Shown here in pieces: positions 32,349 through 42,295 of a stretch of DNA of 64,000 bases; the first letter of the stretch is position 1; every line of letters begins with the position of its first letter. Both the position numbers and the translations under genes were made by a program. The notes beneath the pieces were generated by a model, which saw nothing but the letters and a program-made list of their open reading frames with translations, did not search any database and was not told the origin of the DNA. Source of the stretch: an uncultured Alphaproteobacteria bacterium (GTDB lineage: Bacteria; Pseudomonadota; Alphaproteobacteria; HIMB59; GCA-002718135); contig CACNKX010000001.1 of NCBI GenBank assembly GCA_902621165.1, forward strand, positions 108,839 through 172,838, written 5' to 3'.

Positions 32349-33140
32349 ATGAATTTTATTCAACCATCAATAGATCCTGTCATCTTATCAATCGGTTTCA
32401 TTGAGATAAGATGGTATAGTTTAGCTTATATCTTGGGATTTCTATTAGGGATTTATATTATTAAAAGATTAAACAAAATTTATGGAAATCAATACAGTAA
32501 TAAAAATATAGATGCCTTTCTTATTTGGGCAGTATTAGGTGTAATTATCGGAGGACGAACAGGTTATGTTATTTTTTATCAACTTAATGAGTTTTTAACT
32601 AATCCTTTTTATCTATTTAAAATTTGGAATGGAGGTATGTCATTTCATGGCGGGTTGACTGGTATAATAATAAGTACTTTAATATTTGCGAAGATTAATG
32701 GAAAAAGTTTTTTCTACCTATCTGATTTAGTTTCAATCGTTGCTCCTATTGGATTATTCTTTGGTAGAATTGCAAACTTTATCAATACAGAACTAATAGG
32801 CAAGCCAACCGATTTTTATATATCAGTTATTTATCCATCGATAGATAATATACCAAGACATCCTTCTCAAATATACGAAGCTTTTCTTGAGGGAATTATT
32901 TTATTTCTCATATTATTAATCTATTTTTATAAGATAAAAAAATACAAAATTTATGGATTAATTAGTGGTCAGTTTTTAATATTTTATTCAATATTTAGAT
33001 TTTTAATTGAATATGTAAGAGAACCAGATTTGCACCTAGGATTATTTTTTAATTTTATTTCAATGGGTCAAATACTATGTATACCTTTTTTTATTTTTGG
33101 AATATTGATAATTCAAAATGTTAAGCAAAAGAAAAATTAA
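32349..33140 (+). CDS. lgt: Phosphatidylglycerol--prolipoprotein diacylglyceryl transferase
   Basis: A 263-aa inner-membrane enzyme that attaches diacylglycerol to the lipobox Cys of prolipoproteins. Seven helices are predicted. Essential motifs are GGRTGYVIFY, MSFHGGLTGI, FGRIANFINTELIGKPT and RHPSQIYEA. The 3' end overlaps the MidA-type gene by 23 nt, and the order lgt-midA-pgeF is a conserved alphaproteobacterial cluster. Confidence 0.96.
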   Translation: MNFIQPSIDPVILSIGFIEIRWYSLAYILGFLLGIYIIKRLNKIYGNQYSNKNIDAFLIWAVLGVIIGGRTGYVIFYQLNEFLTNPFYLFKIWNGGMSFHGGLTGIIISTLIFAKINGKSFFYLSDLVSIVAPIGLFFGRIANFINTELIGKPTDFYISVIYPSIDNIPRHPSQIYEAFLEGIILFLILLIYFYKIKKYKIYGLISGQFLIFYSIFRFLIEYVREPDLHLGLFFNFISMGQILCIPFFIFGILIIQNVKQKKN

Positions 33141-34170
33141 TAAAATAAAACTACTTAACAATAAAAAAAATTTGCGTTTAGATAAATTTATTGACTTGGC
33201 TCTTTATCAAAGAAATGGTTATTACCTAAGCAAAAAACCCATAGGAAGAAAATTTGACTTTGTTACATCTCCAGAAATTTCACAAATGTTTGGAGAAATT
33301 ATTGGTGTGTATTTACTTTATCATTGGAAAGAAAAAATTAATTCGAAATTTAATTTAATTGAATTGGGCCCAGGAAATGGCACTTTATTTAAAGATATTG
33401 AAAGAACTGCAAAGATACTTCCAGATTTTTTTGAAAATGCTGATGTTTATTTTATAGAAATAAATAAAGAATTAAGAAAAATACAAGAAAAAAATTTAAA
33501 TTATTTTAAAAAATCAAAAATTAGATGGTCAAAAATTTTAAATTTCAGATCTAAATTGCCTTCAATAATATATTCAAATGAATTTTTTGATTGTTTTCCT
33601 GTAAGGCAATTTTTAATTGATAATAATCATTGGTGTGAAAGATATGTAAAATTTAATGAAAAGGAAAATAAATATTATTCTATAAATAAACGAGTAATTA
33701 GTAAAAAAATATTAGATTATTTAAGTAATTACAAAAGACAAAAAATTTATGAGGTTTCTTATTCAAGAAATAAGTATTTTGAGCAAATATGTAAATATAT
33801 CAAAAAAAATAGAGGTATATGTATTTTAATTGATTATGGATATAATAAGAAAATAAAAAACTTTACGTTACAAGCAATATATAACCATAAAAAAACCAGT
33901 ATATTTGAAAATATAGGCCAACAAGACATTTCAAGTCATGTAAATTTCAATGAATTAATTGAAATAGCAAAACAAAATAAATTACAAATAAACGAATTTG
34001 TTTCACAAAGAGATTTTTTAAAAAAATATGGAATATTAGAACGAAAGCAAAAATTGCTAACTAAAAATTCAAATTTAAATAAAAATTTATTGGAAGAAGA
34101 AGTGGATAGATTAATTAATGTTGATAAGATGGGAAACCTATTTAAGTGTCTTGTTGTTTCTAACTTATGA
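33118..34170 (+). CDS. MidA/NDUFAF7-family SAM-dependent methyltransferase
   Basis: A 350-aa class-I methyltransferase. Features are DFVTSPEISQMFGEIIG near residue 45, the SAM-binding ELGPGNGTLFKDI near 83, YSNEFFDCFPVRQF near 150 and ILIDYGY near 240. NDUFAF7 (the mitochondrial member) dimethylates an Arg of a complex I subunit, so a complex I assembly role is likely. It overlaps lgt (23 nt) and pgeF (4 nt). Confidence 0.88.
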   Translation: MLSKRKINKIKLLNNKKNLRLDKFIDLALYQRNGYYLSKKPIGRKFDFVTSPEISQMFGEIIGVYLLYHWKEKINSKFNLIELGPGNGTLFKDIERTAKILPDFFENADVYFIEINKELRKIQEKNLNYFKKSKIRWSKILNFRSKLPSIIYSNEFFDCFPVRQFLIDNNHWCERYVKFNEKENKYYSINKRVISKKILDYLSNYKRQKIYEVSYSRNKYFEQICKYIKKNRGICILIDYGYNKKIKNFTLQAIYNHKKTSIFENIGQQDISSHVNFNELIEIAKQNKLQINEFVSQRDFLKKYGILERKQKLLTKNSNLNKNLLEEEVDRLINVDKMGNLFKCLVVSNL

Positions 34171-34931
34171 TTATTAAAAATTATTTTACACATGCAAAAA
34201 CTAAATCATTTGTTAGAGCTGGTTTTTTTACTAGAAATGGTGGAGTATCAAAAAAAGAAAACTATTCACTTAACTGTAGCTTAAACCGCAAAGATACTAA
34301 AGTTAATGTAAATAAAAATATTGATATTTGTCTAAAAAATTTAAATATCAAAAAAAATATTAAATTTATTAGTCAAATACACTCAAACAAGATTGTAGAA
34401 ATTAAACAAAAAAATATAGGTAAAAAATATTCTGGAGATGGTTTAATCACGAGCAGTAAGCAAATAGCTTTAGGCGTTTTAACAGCAGATTGCTGTCCAA
34501 TTTTTATTTTTGATAAAAATAAAAGATATATTTGCGCCCTTCATTCTGGCTGGAAAGGTGCATTAAAAAATATAGCTGCTAAAGGTATAGAATATTTTGT
34601 TAAACAAAAAATAATTAAAAAAAATATTGTTGTTCTTATTGGTCCTTGTTTGAGTTTTAAAAACTTTGAAGTATCAAAAGACTTTAAAAGTAAGTTTATA
34701 AGCAAAAATAAAAAATACTCTATTTTCTTCAAATACAAAAATAAAAATAAAGATTTATTTAATTTAAGAAGATTGATTAACTTTCAATTTAAGGAATTGG
34801 GTATTAAAAATATATATAATATTAACAAAGATACCTTCTCAAATAAGAGAGTTTTTTTTAGCCATCGAAGGGAATCACAAAAATTTAGAGATACTGGAAG
34901 AATGCTCAATATCATTGCATTTAATGATTAA
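34167..34931 (+). CDS. pgeF: Polyphenol oxidase/laccase-domain family protein (YfiH/PgeF)
   Basis: A 254-aa DUF152 protein. Motifs are FFTRNGGVS at the N-terminus, QIHSNKI near residue 70, the Cys/His site TADCCPIFIF near 110 and LHSGWKGAL near 128, and the C-terminal FFSHRRESQKFRDTGRM. Relatives have purine nucleoside phosphorylase/adenosine deaminase activity and edit peptidoglycan precursors (PgeF). Older 'laccase' labels are doubtful. Third gene of the lgt-midA-pgeF unit. Confidence 0.9.
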   Translation: MIIKNYFTHAKTKSFVRAGFFTRNGGVSKKENYSLNCSLNRKDTKVNVNKNIDICLKNLNIKKNIKFISQIHSNKIVEIKQKNIGKKYSGDGLITSSKQIALGVLTADCCPIFIFDKNKRYICALHSGWKGALKNIAAKGIEYFVKQKIIKKNIVVLIGPCLSFKNFEVSKDFKSKFISKNKKYSIFFKYKNKNKDLFNLRRLINFQFKELGIKNIYNINKDTFSNKRVFFSHRRESQKFRDTGRMLNIIAFND

Positions 34932-34978
34932 TTTTAGTTGATCTATTATTATTCTAATATAGTAATTAATTTGATTAT

Positions 34979-35914
34979 ATGAAAATAATCGCCTGTAATA
35001 GTAGCAAATCCCTAGCAGAAAAAATTTCTAAACATATTGATGTTCCATTAGCAGATGCCTCTGTCAGAACTTTTAACGATAGAGAAATATTTGTTGAAAT
35101 AAACGAAAATATTAGAGGTGAAGATGTTTTTATTATTCAATCCACGTCACATCCAGCAAATGATCATTTAATGGAACTTTTAATTACAATTGATGCTGCA
35201 AGAAGAGGGTCAGCAAAAAGGATTACTGCTGTTATCCCTTATTATGGATATGCAAGACAAGATAGAAAGACTGGGCCTAGAACACCAATCACTGCCAAAC
35301 TTGTTGCAAATTTAATTACATCCGCGGGCGCTGATAGGGTATTAACAATGGATTTGCATGCTGGTCAAATTCAAGGTTTTTTTGACATTCCTTTAGATAA
35401 TATTTTTTCTGTAAGACCGATAATCGATGATGTTAAAGAAAAATTTAATGGAAATAAAGACTTAGTTGTTGCTTCACCTGATGTTGGGGGTGTTGTTAGG
35501 GCTAGAGCTTTTGCTAAGAGGTTAGAGGCTGGACTAGCAATTGCTGATAAAAGAAGAGAAAAAGCTGGTGAGTCTGAAGTAATGAATATTATTGGAAATG
35601 TAAAAGATAAAACTTGTATCTTACTAGATGATATAGCTGACTCTGCAGGCACGTTATGTAATGCTGCAGAAGCGCTAAGTAAAAATGGGGCTAAAGAAAT
35701 TTATTCTTATATTGTGCATGGAGTATTATCTGGAGATGCGCTTAAAAAGATTGAAAATTCAAGCATAAAAGAATTGGTCTTAACAGATACAATTGAGCCT
35801 TCTAAAGAGGTAAAAAGCACAAAAAACATTAGACATATTAGTATTGCTCCTTTAATGGGTGATGCGATTAAAAGGATTAACACTGATACTTCAGTGTCTG
35901 CCCTTTTCGATTAA
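34979..35914 (+). CDS. prs: Ribose-phosphate pyrophosphokinase
   Basis: A 311-aa PRPP synthase (class I) supplying nucleotide, His and Trp synthesis. Motifs are [10 protein letters not shown], the ATP loop [16 protein letters not shown] near residue 95, the metal site [19 protein letters not shown] near 130, and the PRPP-binding loop [17 protein letters not shown] near 215. It is followed closely by rplY, pth and ychF. Confidence 0.97.
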   Translation: MKIIACNSSKSLAEKISKHIDVPLADASVRTFNDREIFVEINENIRGEDVFIIQSTSHPANDHLMELLITIDAARRGSAKRITAVIPYYGYARQDRKTGPRTPITAKLVANLITSAGADRVLTMDLHAGQIQGFFDIPLDNIFSVRPIIDDVKEKFNGNKDLVVASPDVGGVVRARAFAKRLEAGLAIADKRREKAGESEVMNIIGNVKDKTCILLDDIADSAGTLCNAAEALSKNGAKEIYSYIVHGVLSGDALKKIENSSIKELVLTDTIEPSKEVKSTKNIRHISIAPLMGDAIKRINTDTSVSALFD

Positions 35915-35926
35915 ACTTTTTATTTT

Positions 35927-36604
35927 ATGAGTGATTTTAAAGCGATAGAAAGAAATAAAGACATTGGTTCAAATCATAGTCTTTTGATAAAAGGATTGGT
36001 ACCTGGTATTATTTATGGCAAGGGAACTGAACCTAAGAAAATCGCTTTAGAAGATAAAATACTCAAAAAATTAATGGGTACTGGTTCTTTTTATTCAACT
36101 ATCATTGATCTTGATGTTGATGGAAAGAAAGAAAAAATACTTCCTAAACAATTACAATATCATCCTGTAAGTGATCGACTTATACATTTTGATTTTCTAA
36201 GAGTTCAAGAGAATACAAAAGTAAATGTTGAAATTCCAGTTGAGTTTTTAAATCAAGATAAATGTCCTGGTTTGAAAAAAGGAGGAGTTTTAAATACTGT
36301 TAGAAGACTAGTTGAACTAACATGTAATGCTAATAATATACCTAGCAAACTAGAATTTGACTTAATTGAAAGTGAAATAGGTGATGCAGTTAAAATTAGC
36401 AATATTAAACTACCTGAAGGAGTTGCTCCTACTATATCAGATAGAGATTTCGTAATAGCTACTTTAGTTCCGCCAACTGTAGAAGTTGAAACTAAAACTG
36501 AAGAAACAACTGAAGAAGGTGCGGCAGAAGGTGGTGAAGAGAAATCAGAAGAAAAGAAGGAAGAATCATCTGATAATAAAGAAGAAAATAAAGAATCTAA
36601 GTAA
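35927..36604 (+). CDS. rplY: 50S ribosomal protein L25/general stress protein Ctc
   Basis: A 225-aa 5S-rRNA-binding protein of the long (Ctc/TL5) form: an N-terminal L25 domain (GLVPGIIYGKGTEPKKIA) and a C-terminal beta domain (VNVEIPVEFLNQDKCPGLKKG near residue 100). The last 35 residues form a highly acidic Glu-rich tail, common in alphaproteobacterial Ctc. Start codon ATG lies 12 nt after prs. Confidence 0.95.
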   Translation: MSDFKAIERNKDIGSNHSLLIKGLVPGIIYGKGTEPKKIALEDKILKKLMGTGSFYSTIIDLDVDGKKEKILPKQLQYHPVSDRLIHFDFLRVQENTKVNVEIPVEFLNQDKCPGLKKGGVLNTVRRLVELTCNANNIPSKLEFDLIESEIGDAVKISNIKLPEGVAPTISDRDFVIATLVPPTVEVETKTEETTEEGAAEGGEEKSEEKKEESSDNKEENKESK

Positions 36605-36625
36605 CCTTACTTTATATTTCACTAT

Positions 36626-37186
36626 ATGTTTTTAATTTGTGGACTTGGGAACCCAGGTGTAAATTATAAAAATACCAGACATAATGTAGGGTTCCATTTA
36701 GTGGATAATATAATCTCGTATTTTAATTTTGATAAAATCAAAGAAGATAAAGTGAAAGAATTATATTCAGGTCTAATAAATAATCAAAAAATCTTTGTGT
36801 TAAAACCTCTTACATTCATGAATTTATCTGGAAAAGCTGTTTCAGAAATTATAAATTTTTATAAAATAAATTTAGACCATACTTTTGTTATACATGATGA
36901 CCTAGATTTAAAATTATCCAAAGTAAAAATAAAACAAGGTGGTGGAAACGGAGGTCATAATGGATTGGAAAGTATTGACCAATTTATAGGAGAAAATTAT
37001 TTTAGAATACGTATTGGAATTGATCATCCTGGGCATAAAGATTTAGTTTCAAGTTATGTTTTAAATAAATTCTCAAAATCAGAAGAAGAAATAATAAATA
37101 AAAAAATTGATAAAATGGTTAAAAATATAGAATTAATATTTTCAGATATTCCTCTATTTTTAACAAAAATAAGTGAGCAAAATTAA
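36626..37186 (+). CDS. pth: Peptidyl-tRNA hydrolase
   Basis: A 186-aa enzyme that frees tRNA from stalled peptidyl-tRNA. It has CGLGNPGVNYKNTRHNVGF with the catalytic His near residue 20, PLTFMNLSGKAV near 60, HDDLDLKLSKVKIKQGGGNG near 90 and GHNGLESI near 110. Placed between rplY and ychF, the usual order. Confidence 0.97.
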   Translation: MFLICGLGNPGVNYKNTRHNVGFHLVDNIISYFNFDKIKEDKVKELYSGLINNQKIFVLKPLTFMNLSGKAVSEIINFYKINLDHTFVIHDDLDLKLSKVKIKQGGGNGGHNGLESIDQFIGENYFRIRIGIDHPGHKDLVSSYVLNKFSKSEEEIINKKIDKMVKNIELIFSDIPLFLTKISEQN

Positions 37187-37188
37187 TT

Positions 37189-38289
37189 ATGGGATTTAAG
37201 TGTGGGATAGTTGGGTTACCAAATGTTGGTAAATCCACTTTATTCAATGCTCTTACCCAATCAAATAAAGCAGAAGCTGCAAATTATCCATTTGCAACAA
37301 TAGAACCAAATATAGGAAGAGTTGCAGTGCCCGATGACAGATTAGATAAACTTGCAATCATTGGAAAGAGTGAAAAAATAATTCCCTCTTTTATGGATTT
37401 TGTTGATATTGCAGGATTAGTAAAAGGAGCCTCACAAGGAGAAGGTTTAGGAAATAAATTTTTAGGACATGTTAGAGAAGTTGACGCAATAGCACATGTT
37501 GTTAGATGTTTTGAAGATACTAACATTACCCATGTATCATCAAAAATTGATCCACTAGATGATATTGAAACAATAAATTTAGAATTACAATTGGCTGATC
37601 TTGAAAGCTTAAATAATAAAAAAACTAGTTTAGAAAAAAAATTAAAAGCAAATGATAAAGAAGCTAAACATCAATTCGATATAATAAATAAAATCTTACA
37701 AATGCTAGATGCTTATAGTATCTTAAAAATTGATGAATTTTCTATTAATGAAATTGACTTTGTAAATAGTCTTAACTTAATTAGTCTTAAGCCTACTATG
37801 TACATATGTAATGTAGATGAAAAATCTATTCACACTGGAAACGAGTTATCAAAAAAAGTCATAGAGTTTGCCAAAAAAAATAATCATTCTGTAGTTTTAA
37901 TCTCTGCATCAATAGAAGCACAAATAGCGGAATTAGATAATGAGAAAGAAAAACTTGAATTTCTAAAGGAACTTAATTTAGATCAAACAACATTGAATAA
38001 GGTTATAAAATCAGGATATGAACTTTTAGGTTTGATAAACTATTTTACATGTGGTCCAAAGGAAACAAGATCATGGACAATAAAAAAAGAAACACTTGCA
38101 CCACAAGCTGCTGGAAAAATTCACACTGATTTTGAAAAAGGATTTATTAGAGCAGAGACTGTCTCTTATGACGACTATATAGAAAATAATGGTGATGCTG
38201 GAAGTAGAGATTCAGGAAAGCTAAGACAAGAAGGTAAAGATTATATCGTCAAAGATGGTGATGTAATGAACTTTTTATTTAATGTCTAA
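37189..38289 (+). CDS. ychF: Redox-regulated ATPase YchF
   Basis: A 366-aa Obg-like P-loop ATPase. It shows GIVGLPNVGKSTLFNAL (G1), ATIEPNIGRV, DIAGLVKGASQGEGLGNKFL (G3), the NxxE-type NVDE in place of the GTPase NKxD motif, and the C-terminal TGS domain (FTCGPKETRSWTI, KGFIRAETVSYDDY). It binds ribosomes and influences stress responses. It overlaps the convergent cytochrome c1 gene by 4 nt. Confidence 0.97.
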   Translation: MGFKCGIVGLPNVGKSTLFNALTQSNKAEAANYPFATIEPNIGRVAVPDDRLDKLAIIGKSEKIIPSFMDFVDIAGLVKGASQGEGLGNKFLGHVREVDAIAHVVRCFEDTNITHVSSKIDPLDDIETINLELQLADLESLNNKKTSLEKKLKANDKEAKHQFDIINKILQMLDAYSILKIDEFSINEIDFVNSLNLISLKPTMYICNVDEKSIHTGNELSKKVIEFAKKNNHSVVLISASIEAQIAELDNEKEKLEFLKELNLDQTTLNKVIKSGYELLGLINYFTCGPKETRSWTIKKETLAPQAAGKIHTDFEKGFIRAETVSYDDYIENNGDAGSRDSGKLRQEGKDYIVKDGDVMNFLFNV

Positions 38290-39035
38290 GATACGTCTCG
38301 CCAAAGTCTGTTTTTTGCTAAGTACACAATTGTTCCAAGAATAATAAAGAATAATATTACTTTGATTCCTAAATTTTTTCTTTCTTCCATTTCTGGTTCA
38401 GCAGCCCAATGAAGAAAATGTGTTACATCCGCCGATAACTGTTCTGCATTATTATCAGTGCCATCATCATAATCTACACTTCCATCAGCTATAGGTGCTG
38501 GCATAGCTATTTGATTTCCAGCCATCCATTTATTATACCACATTCCATTACCGACCTCCATTCCCTTTGGAGGTTCAACATACCCTAGAAGAAGGTTATA
38601 AATATAATCAACTCCATATTTTCTAGCTTTTGTAATTACACTCAAATCTGGAGGATAAGCTCCATTATTATTTGCTCTTGCCTCGTTATCATTAGCATAT
38701 GGATTGACAAATCTGTCTGCTGGTCTAGCTGGTCTTTCAAACATTTCACCATCATCATTTGGACCATCTAATACAGTATATTCAGAAGCAATTACTTTTA
38801 CTTGAGCCTCGGAAAAACCAACATCAATAAGATCTCTGTAATACAGAAGTTTCATTGAATGACATCCTGCACATACTTCTCTATAAACTTTATAGCCCCT
38901 TTGAATTGCAGCTCTATCAAAAGTTCCCGTTACACCTTTAAAAGACCAATCATGTTTTGGCATTTTTTCAGTACTCATTTCTGCGCCAAATAAATTTGAA
39001 GAGAATAATAAAAAAACAATAAGTAATAGGCGCAT
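38286..39035 (-). CDS. petC: Cytochrome c1 of the bc1 complex
   Basis: A 249-aa haem protein. Signal peptide (residues 1-17, LLLIVFLLFSSNLFGAE), haem c motif CAGCH near residue 56, GAYPPDLSVITKAR near 122, the distal Met in GNQIAMPAP near 170, and a C-terminal membrane anchor (VILFFIILGTIVYLAK). It passes electrons from the Rieske centre to cytochrome c. It overlaps petB by one base; cytochrome b and c1 are separate genes, not the fused fbcH form. Confidence 0.96.
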   Translation of the reverse strand: MRLLLIVFLLFSSNLFGAEMSTEKMPKHDWSFKGVTGTFDRAAIQRGYKVYREVCAGCHSMKLLYYRDLIDVGFSEAQVKVIASEYTVLDGPNDDGEMFERPARPADRFVNPYANDNEARANNNGAYPPDLSVITKARKYGVDYIYNLLLGYVEPPKGMEVGNGMWYNKWMAGNQIAMPAPIADGSVDYDDGTDNNAEQLSADVTHFLHWAAEPEMEERKNLGIKVILFFIILGTIVYLAKNRLWRDVS

Positions 39036-40327
39036 TATAGATTTGTATCTTTTTGCATTGCTGGTGAAGGAATTCCTTTTTCTCCTCCACCAATATTAGG
39101 AGCTATATTTTTAGCATAAACATCACTAATACTGAGCGGTAGCTTACTTGGCTTCTCTATCCAACCAACAAAAGGTGTAATGATAAAGAAAAAACCAAAG
39201 TAGTAAAGTAAACCTACTCTAGCAATTAAAAGATATAAACCTTCAGCAGGAAGCATACCAACGTAGCCTAATGCAAAGAAGTTAACAAAAAAGCCCATCA
39301 TAAACCACTTATATATTGGTCTATAATTACAGCTTCTCACTTTTGATCTATCAAGCCAAGGTAGAACAAAGAGAATTACTATCGCACCAAACATTAGGAG
39401 AACCCCTCCTAATTTATCAGGTACTGCTCTTAAAATTGCATAAAAAGGTGCAAGATACCAGTTTGGAACAATGTGAGCTGGAGTAACAAGTGGATCTGCT
39501 GGAATATAATTATCAACTTCAGCCATAAGATTTGGTCCAAAGAATATTACTGCAGAAATAGCAACACCAAAAGCACACATAGCTACTGTATCTTTAATTA
39601 ACATATATGGAAAAAAGTTTACTGAGTCATTGTTAGTTTTAATATCAATCCCATCAGGGTTATTTGAACCATGAACATGGACTGCAGCAACATGTAATCC
39701 TACAACACCAAAAATAACAAATGGTAAAACATAATGAAGAGCAAAGAAACGATTTAAAGTAGCATTTCCAACATTGTAATCACCAAGAAGCCATGTCTTT
39801 AATCCCTCACCAATAAATGGAATTGCACTAAATAAATTTGTTATAACTGTAGCTCCCCAATAAGACATTTGTCCCCACGGTAATGTGTAACCAAGAAAAG
39901 AAGTTGCCATCATTAACAAAAATATAAATACACCTAAAATCCAATTAAGCTCTCTTGGATATTTGTAAGAACCAAAATACATTGCTCTTACTATATGAAT
40001 GTAAACTATGATGAAGAAAAAGGCTGCACCATTGGAATGGATGTATCGCATTAACCAACCGTAATTGACATCTCGCATTATTCTTTCAACACTATCAAAT
40101 GCCATATCAGTGTGTGGTGTGTAATTCATTGCAAGAAAAATTCCGCTTACTATCATTGTAACAAGCGTAATTGTTGCTAATGCACCAAAACTCCAAAAAT
40201 AATTACAATTTTTAGGCATTGGATAATCACCGTATTCTTTTTTGAAGTAAGAAATAATTGGTAAACGAAACTCTATCCAATTAAGGACGGGATTTTTAAA
40301 CTGATGTACTTTTCGATTCTTATCCAT
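39035..40327 (-). CDS. petB: Cytochrome b of the bc1 complex
   Basis: A 430-aa membrane protein with eight helices that carries both b haems and the quinol sites. Haem ligand and Qo features are MRYIHSNGAAFFFIIVYIHI near residue 90, FLGYTLPWGQMSYWGATVIT near 145, HYVLPFVIFGVVGLHVAAVH near 195 (second His pair), and the PEWY-equivalent PNWYLAPFYAILR near 290. The Glu of PEWY is replaced by Asn (PNWY), a variation known in some lineages and possibly affecting Qo proton transfer. Confidence 0.97.
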   Translation of the reverse strand: MDKNRKVHQFKNPVLNWIEFRLPIISYFKKEYGDYPMPKNCNYFWSFGALATITLVTMIVSGIFLAMNYTPHTDMAFDSVERIMRDVNYGWLMRYIHSNGAAFFFIIVYIHIVRAMYFGSYKYPRELNWILGVFIFLLMMATSFLGYTLPWGQMSYWGATVITNLFSAIPFIGEGLKTWLLGDYNVGNATLNRFFALHYVLPFVIFGVVGLHVAAVHVHGSNNPDGIDIKTNNDSVNFFPYMLIKDTVAMCAFGVAISAVIFFGPNLMAEVDNYIPADPLVTPAHIVPNWYLAPFYAILRAVPDKLGGVLLMFGAIVILFVLPWLDRSKVRSCNYRPIYKWFMMGFFVNFFALGYVGMLPAEGLYLLIARVGLLYYFGFFFIITPFVGWIEKPSKLPLSISDVYAKNIAPNIGGGEKGIPSPAMQKDTNL

Positions 40328-40328
40328 A

Positions 40329-40856
40329 TTATCCTATCTTTATAGTATTATCATTTAAAAAGGTATAGGGCGGAACGTCCAAGTTTTTGGGAGCTGGTCC
40401 CTTTCTTATCCTACCTGATGTATCGTAATGTGAACCATGACATGGGCAGTACCAACCATCGTACTCACCTTTCATATCAGAAACCTTCTGACCAAGTGGA
40501 ACACAACCTAAGTGTGTACATACTCCCACTAAAACTAACCATTCTTCTTTTTGTACTCTATCTGAATCATCTTGTGGATCTCTTAATTCAGAAGCTTGAA
40601 CCATTTTAGCTGCATCAATCTCATCTTTTGTTCTTTTTTTAATGAAAACAGGTTTTCCACGCCATTTTATTGTTATACTTTGACCTTCTTCAATAGCACT
40701 AATATCTACTTCGGTTGATCCTGCAGCTAATGTGTCTTCTGCCGGACTCATACTTTTTAGAAAAGGCCATATAAAAGCAGCTGTTCCGACTGCACCAAGC
40801 GTTACAGTGCTAAGTTGTAGGAAATCTCTTCTCTTATTTTTGAGTTTTTTAGCCAT
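40329..40856 (-). CDS. petA: Ubiquinol-cytochrome c reductase iron-sulfur (Rieske) subunit
   Basis: A 175-aa protein with an N-terminal twin-arginine-type anchor ([17 protein letters not shown], then a hydrophobic stretch) and the Rieske 2Fe-2S ligands CTHLGC near residue 113 and CPCHGSHYD near 137. First gene of petABC; gaps are 1 nt and overlaps 1 nt, so a single operon. Confidence 0.97.
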   Translation of the reverse strand: MAKKLKNKRRDFLQLSTVTLGAVGTAAFIWPFLKSMSPAEDTLAAGSTEVDISAIEEGQSITIKWRGKPVFIKKRTKDEIDAAKMVQASELRDPQDDSDRVQKEEWLVLVGVCTHLGCVPLGQKVSDMKGEYDGWYCPCHGSHYDTSGRIRKGPAPKNLDVPPYTFLNDNTIKIG

Positions 40857-40951
40857 TTATTTTGAATTTCTTATATCTTAATTACTCAAAAAAATACTTT
40901 TTAAATATGTGCCAGCGTGACGCAAGTAATAAAATAATATAGTAAAAAAAC

Positions 40952-41398
40952 ATGAGAATTGCTCTATTTGAACCCGACATACCACAGAATGCAGGAAACA
41001 TATTTAGACTAGGTGCCTGTCTTGGAATACCAGTAGATATAATAGAGCCAACTGGTTTTGTGATTGATGATAAGAGACTAAAAAGAGCATCAATGGATTA
41101 CTATGATTATCTAGAATTAAAAAAACATTTAAGTTGGGAAAAATTTTATGTTTGGTCAAAAGATAATTCATATCGACTCGTTCTTCTAACAACAAAAACT
41201 AAAAAAAGTTATTTTGATTATAAATTTCAATCAAATGATATTATTTTATTTGGCAGAGAAAGTGCAGGAGCACCTGATTTTGTCCATAGCTCTGTCGATG
41301 AAAGATTAACAATACCAATGATAAAGGGGCCTAGATCGATTAATCTTAGTAGTTCAGTTGCTATTGTAGCTGGCGAAATGTTACGTCAATTAACTTAA
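40952..41398 (+). CDS. trmL: tRNA (cytidine(34)-2'-O)-methyltransferase TrmL
   Basis: A 148-aa SPOUT methyltransferase of the minimal TrmL type. It starts MRIALFEPDIPQNAGNIFRL, has LFGRESAGAPDFVHSSVDER near residue 92 and the knot-forming IPMIKGPRSINLSSSVAIVAG near 115. It modifies the wobble ribose of tRNA-Leu isoacceptors. It diverges from petA and overlaps the convergent pirin gene by 4 nt. Confidence 0.94.
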   Translation: MRIALFEPDIPQNAGNIFRLGACLGIPVDIIEPTGFVIDDKRLKRASMDYYDYLELKKHLSWEKFYVWSKDNSYRLVLLTTKTKKSYFDYKFQSNDIILFGRESAGAPDFVHSSVDERLTIPMIKGPRSINLSSSVAIVAGEMLRQLT

Positions 41399-42252
41399 GC
41401 TAAGCTTCCCATCTTTCCTTCTTGATAGTCCATCATTGCTTGTTTGATTTCTCCTTCAGAATTTGCCACAAAAGGACCATAACGTGCTACAGGTTCTTTA
41501 AGCGGCTTACCTGCTAAAACTAGGTAGGATCCTTTTTCTGATATTGATGTAAGTTGAATCTCATCACTTGACTGATCAAAGAAAATCATATCACCTTTAT
41601 TAGCGATTTTATCTTCCTCATTAAATTGTAATTGACCATCGATAATATAAATCATAAGATTTTGTTCTTTATCAACATTAAACTTTGTCATATCTGGTTT
41701 TGAAAATTGAATATCAAATATTGATACAGGTGAATATGTTTGAACTTTGGATTTGGTTCCATTTATTTCACCCACAAGAACTTTAATTACTATATTTGCG
41801 TTTTCAGTTACTGATGGAATATTATTTTTCTTAATATGTTGATACCAAGGTTTAACTTTTTTATTTTTTTGTGGAAGGTTAACCCAGATTTGTAATCCTT
41901 GCATTATACCACCACTTTTCTTAAATTTTTCTGTTACTAATTCAGAGTGGATTAAACCTGATCCAGTTGTCATCCATTGTACATCACCAGTTTCAATTTC
42001 TGCTTGTCCTCCAAATGAGTCTCTATGCTCTACTTCACCACCAAGCATATAAGTAATTGCCTCAAATCCACAATGAGGATGTGCTGGTACACCAGTTGCC
42101 CCTCCTGGTTCATAATTAATTGGGCCGAAATGATCAAAAAGAAGAAAAGGATCATTTTCTCTCATTCCAGGGACAGGGAAAGCTCTCGTTACAGGTATCC
42201 CGTCACCCTCGAAAGTCTTCATACACTCTTTAATTTCTATAATTTTTCTCAT
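41395..42252 (-). CDS. Pirin-family bicupin protein
   Basis: A 285-aa pirin. N-terminal cupin metal ligands lie in GVPAHPHCGFEAITYMLGG near residue 55 and EHRDSFGGQAEIETGDVQWM, with GSGLIHSE completing the site. The C-terminal pirin_C domain includes VLAGKPLKEPVARYGPFVAN. Bacterial pirins include quercetinase-like dioxygenases and stress proteins; the physiological substrate here is unknown. Confidence 0.93.
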   Translation of the reverse strand: MRKIIEIKECMKTFEGDGIPVTRAFPVPGMRENDPFLLFDHFGPINYEPGGATGVPAHPHCGFEAITYMLGGEVEHRDSFGGQAEIETGDVQWMTTGSGLIHSELVTEKFKKSGGIMQGLQIWVNLPQKNKKVKPWYQHIKKNNIPSVTENANIVIKVLVGEINGTKSKVQTYSPVSIFDIQFSKPDMTKFNVDKEQNLMIYIIDGQLQFNEEDKIANKGDMIFFDQSSDEIQLTSISEKGSYLVLAGKPLKEPVARYGPFVANSEGEIKQAMMDYQEGKMGSLA

Positions 42253-42295
42253 AAATTTGTTTAAAAATTATTCAGATATAGATATAGGTAAGATT

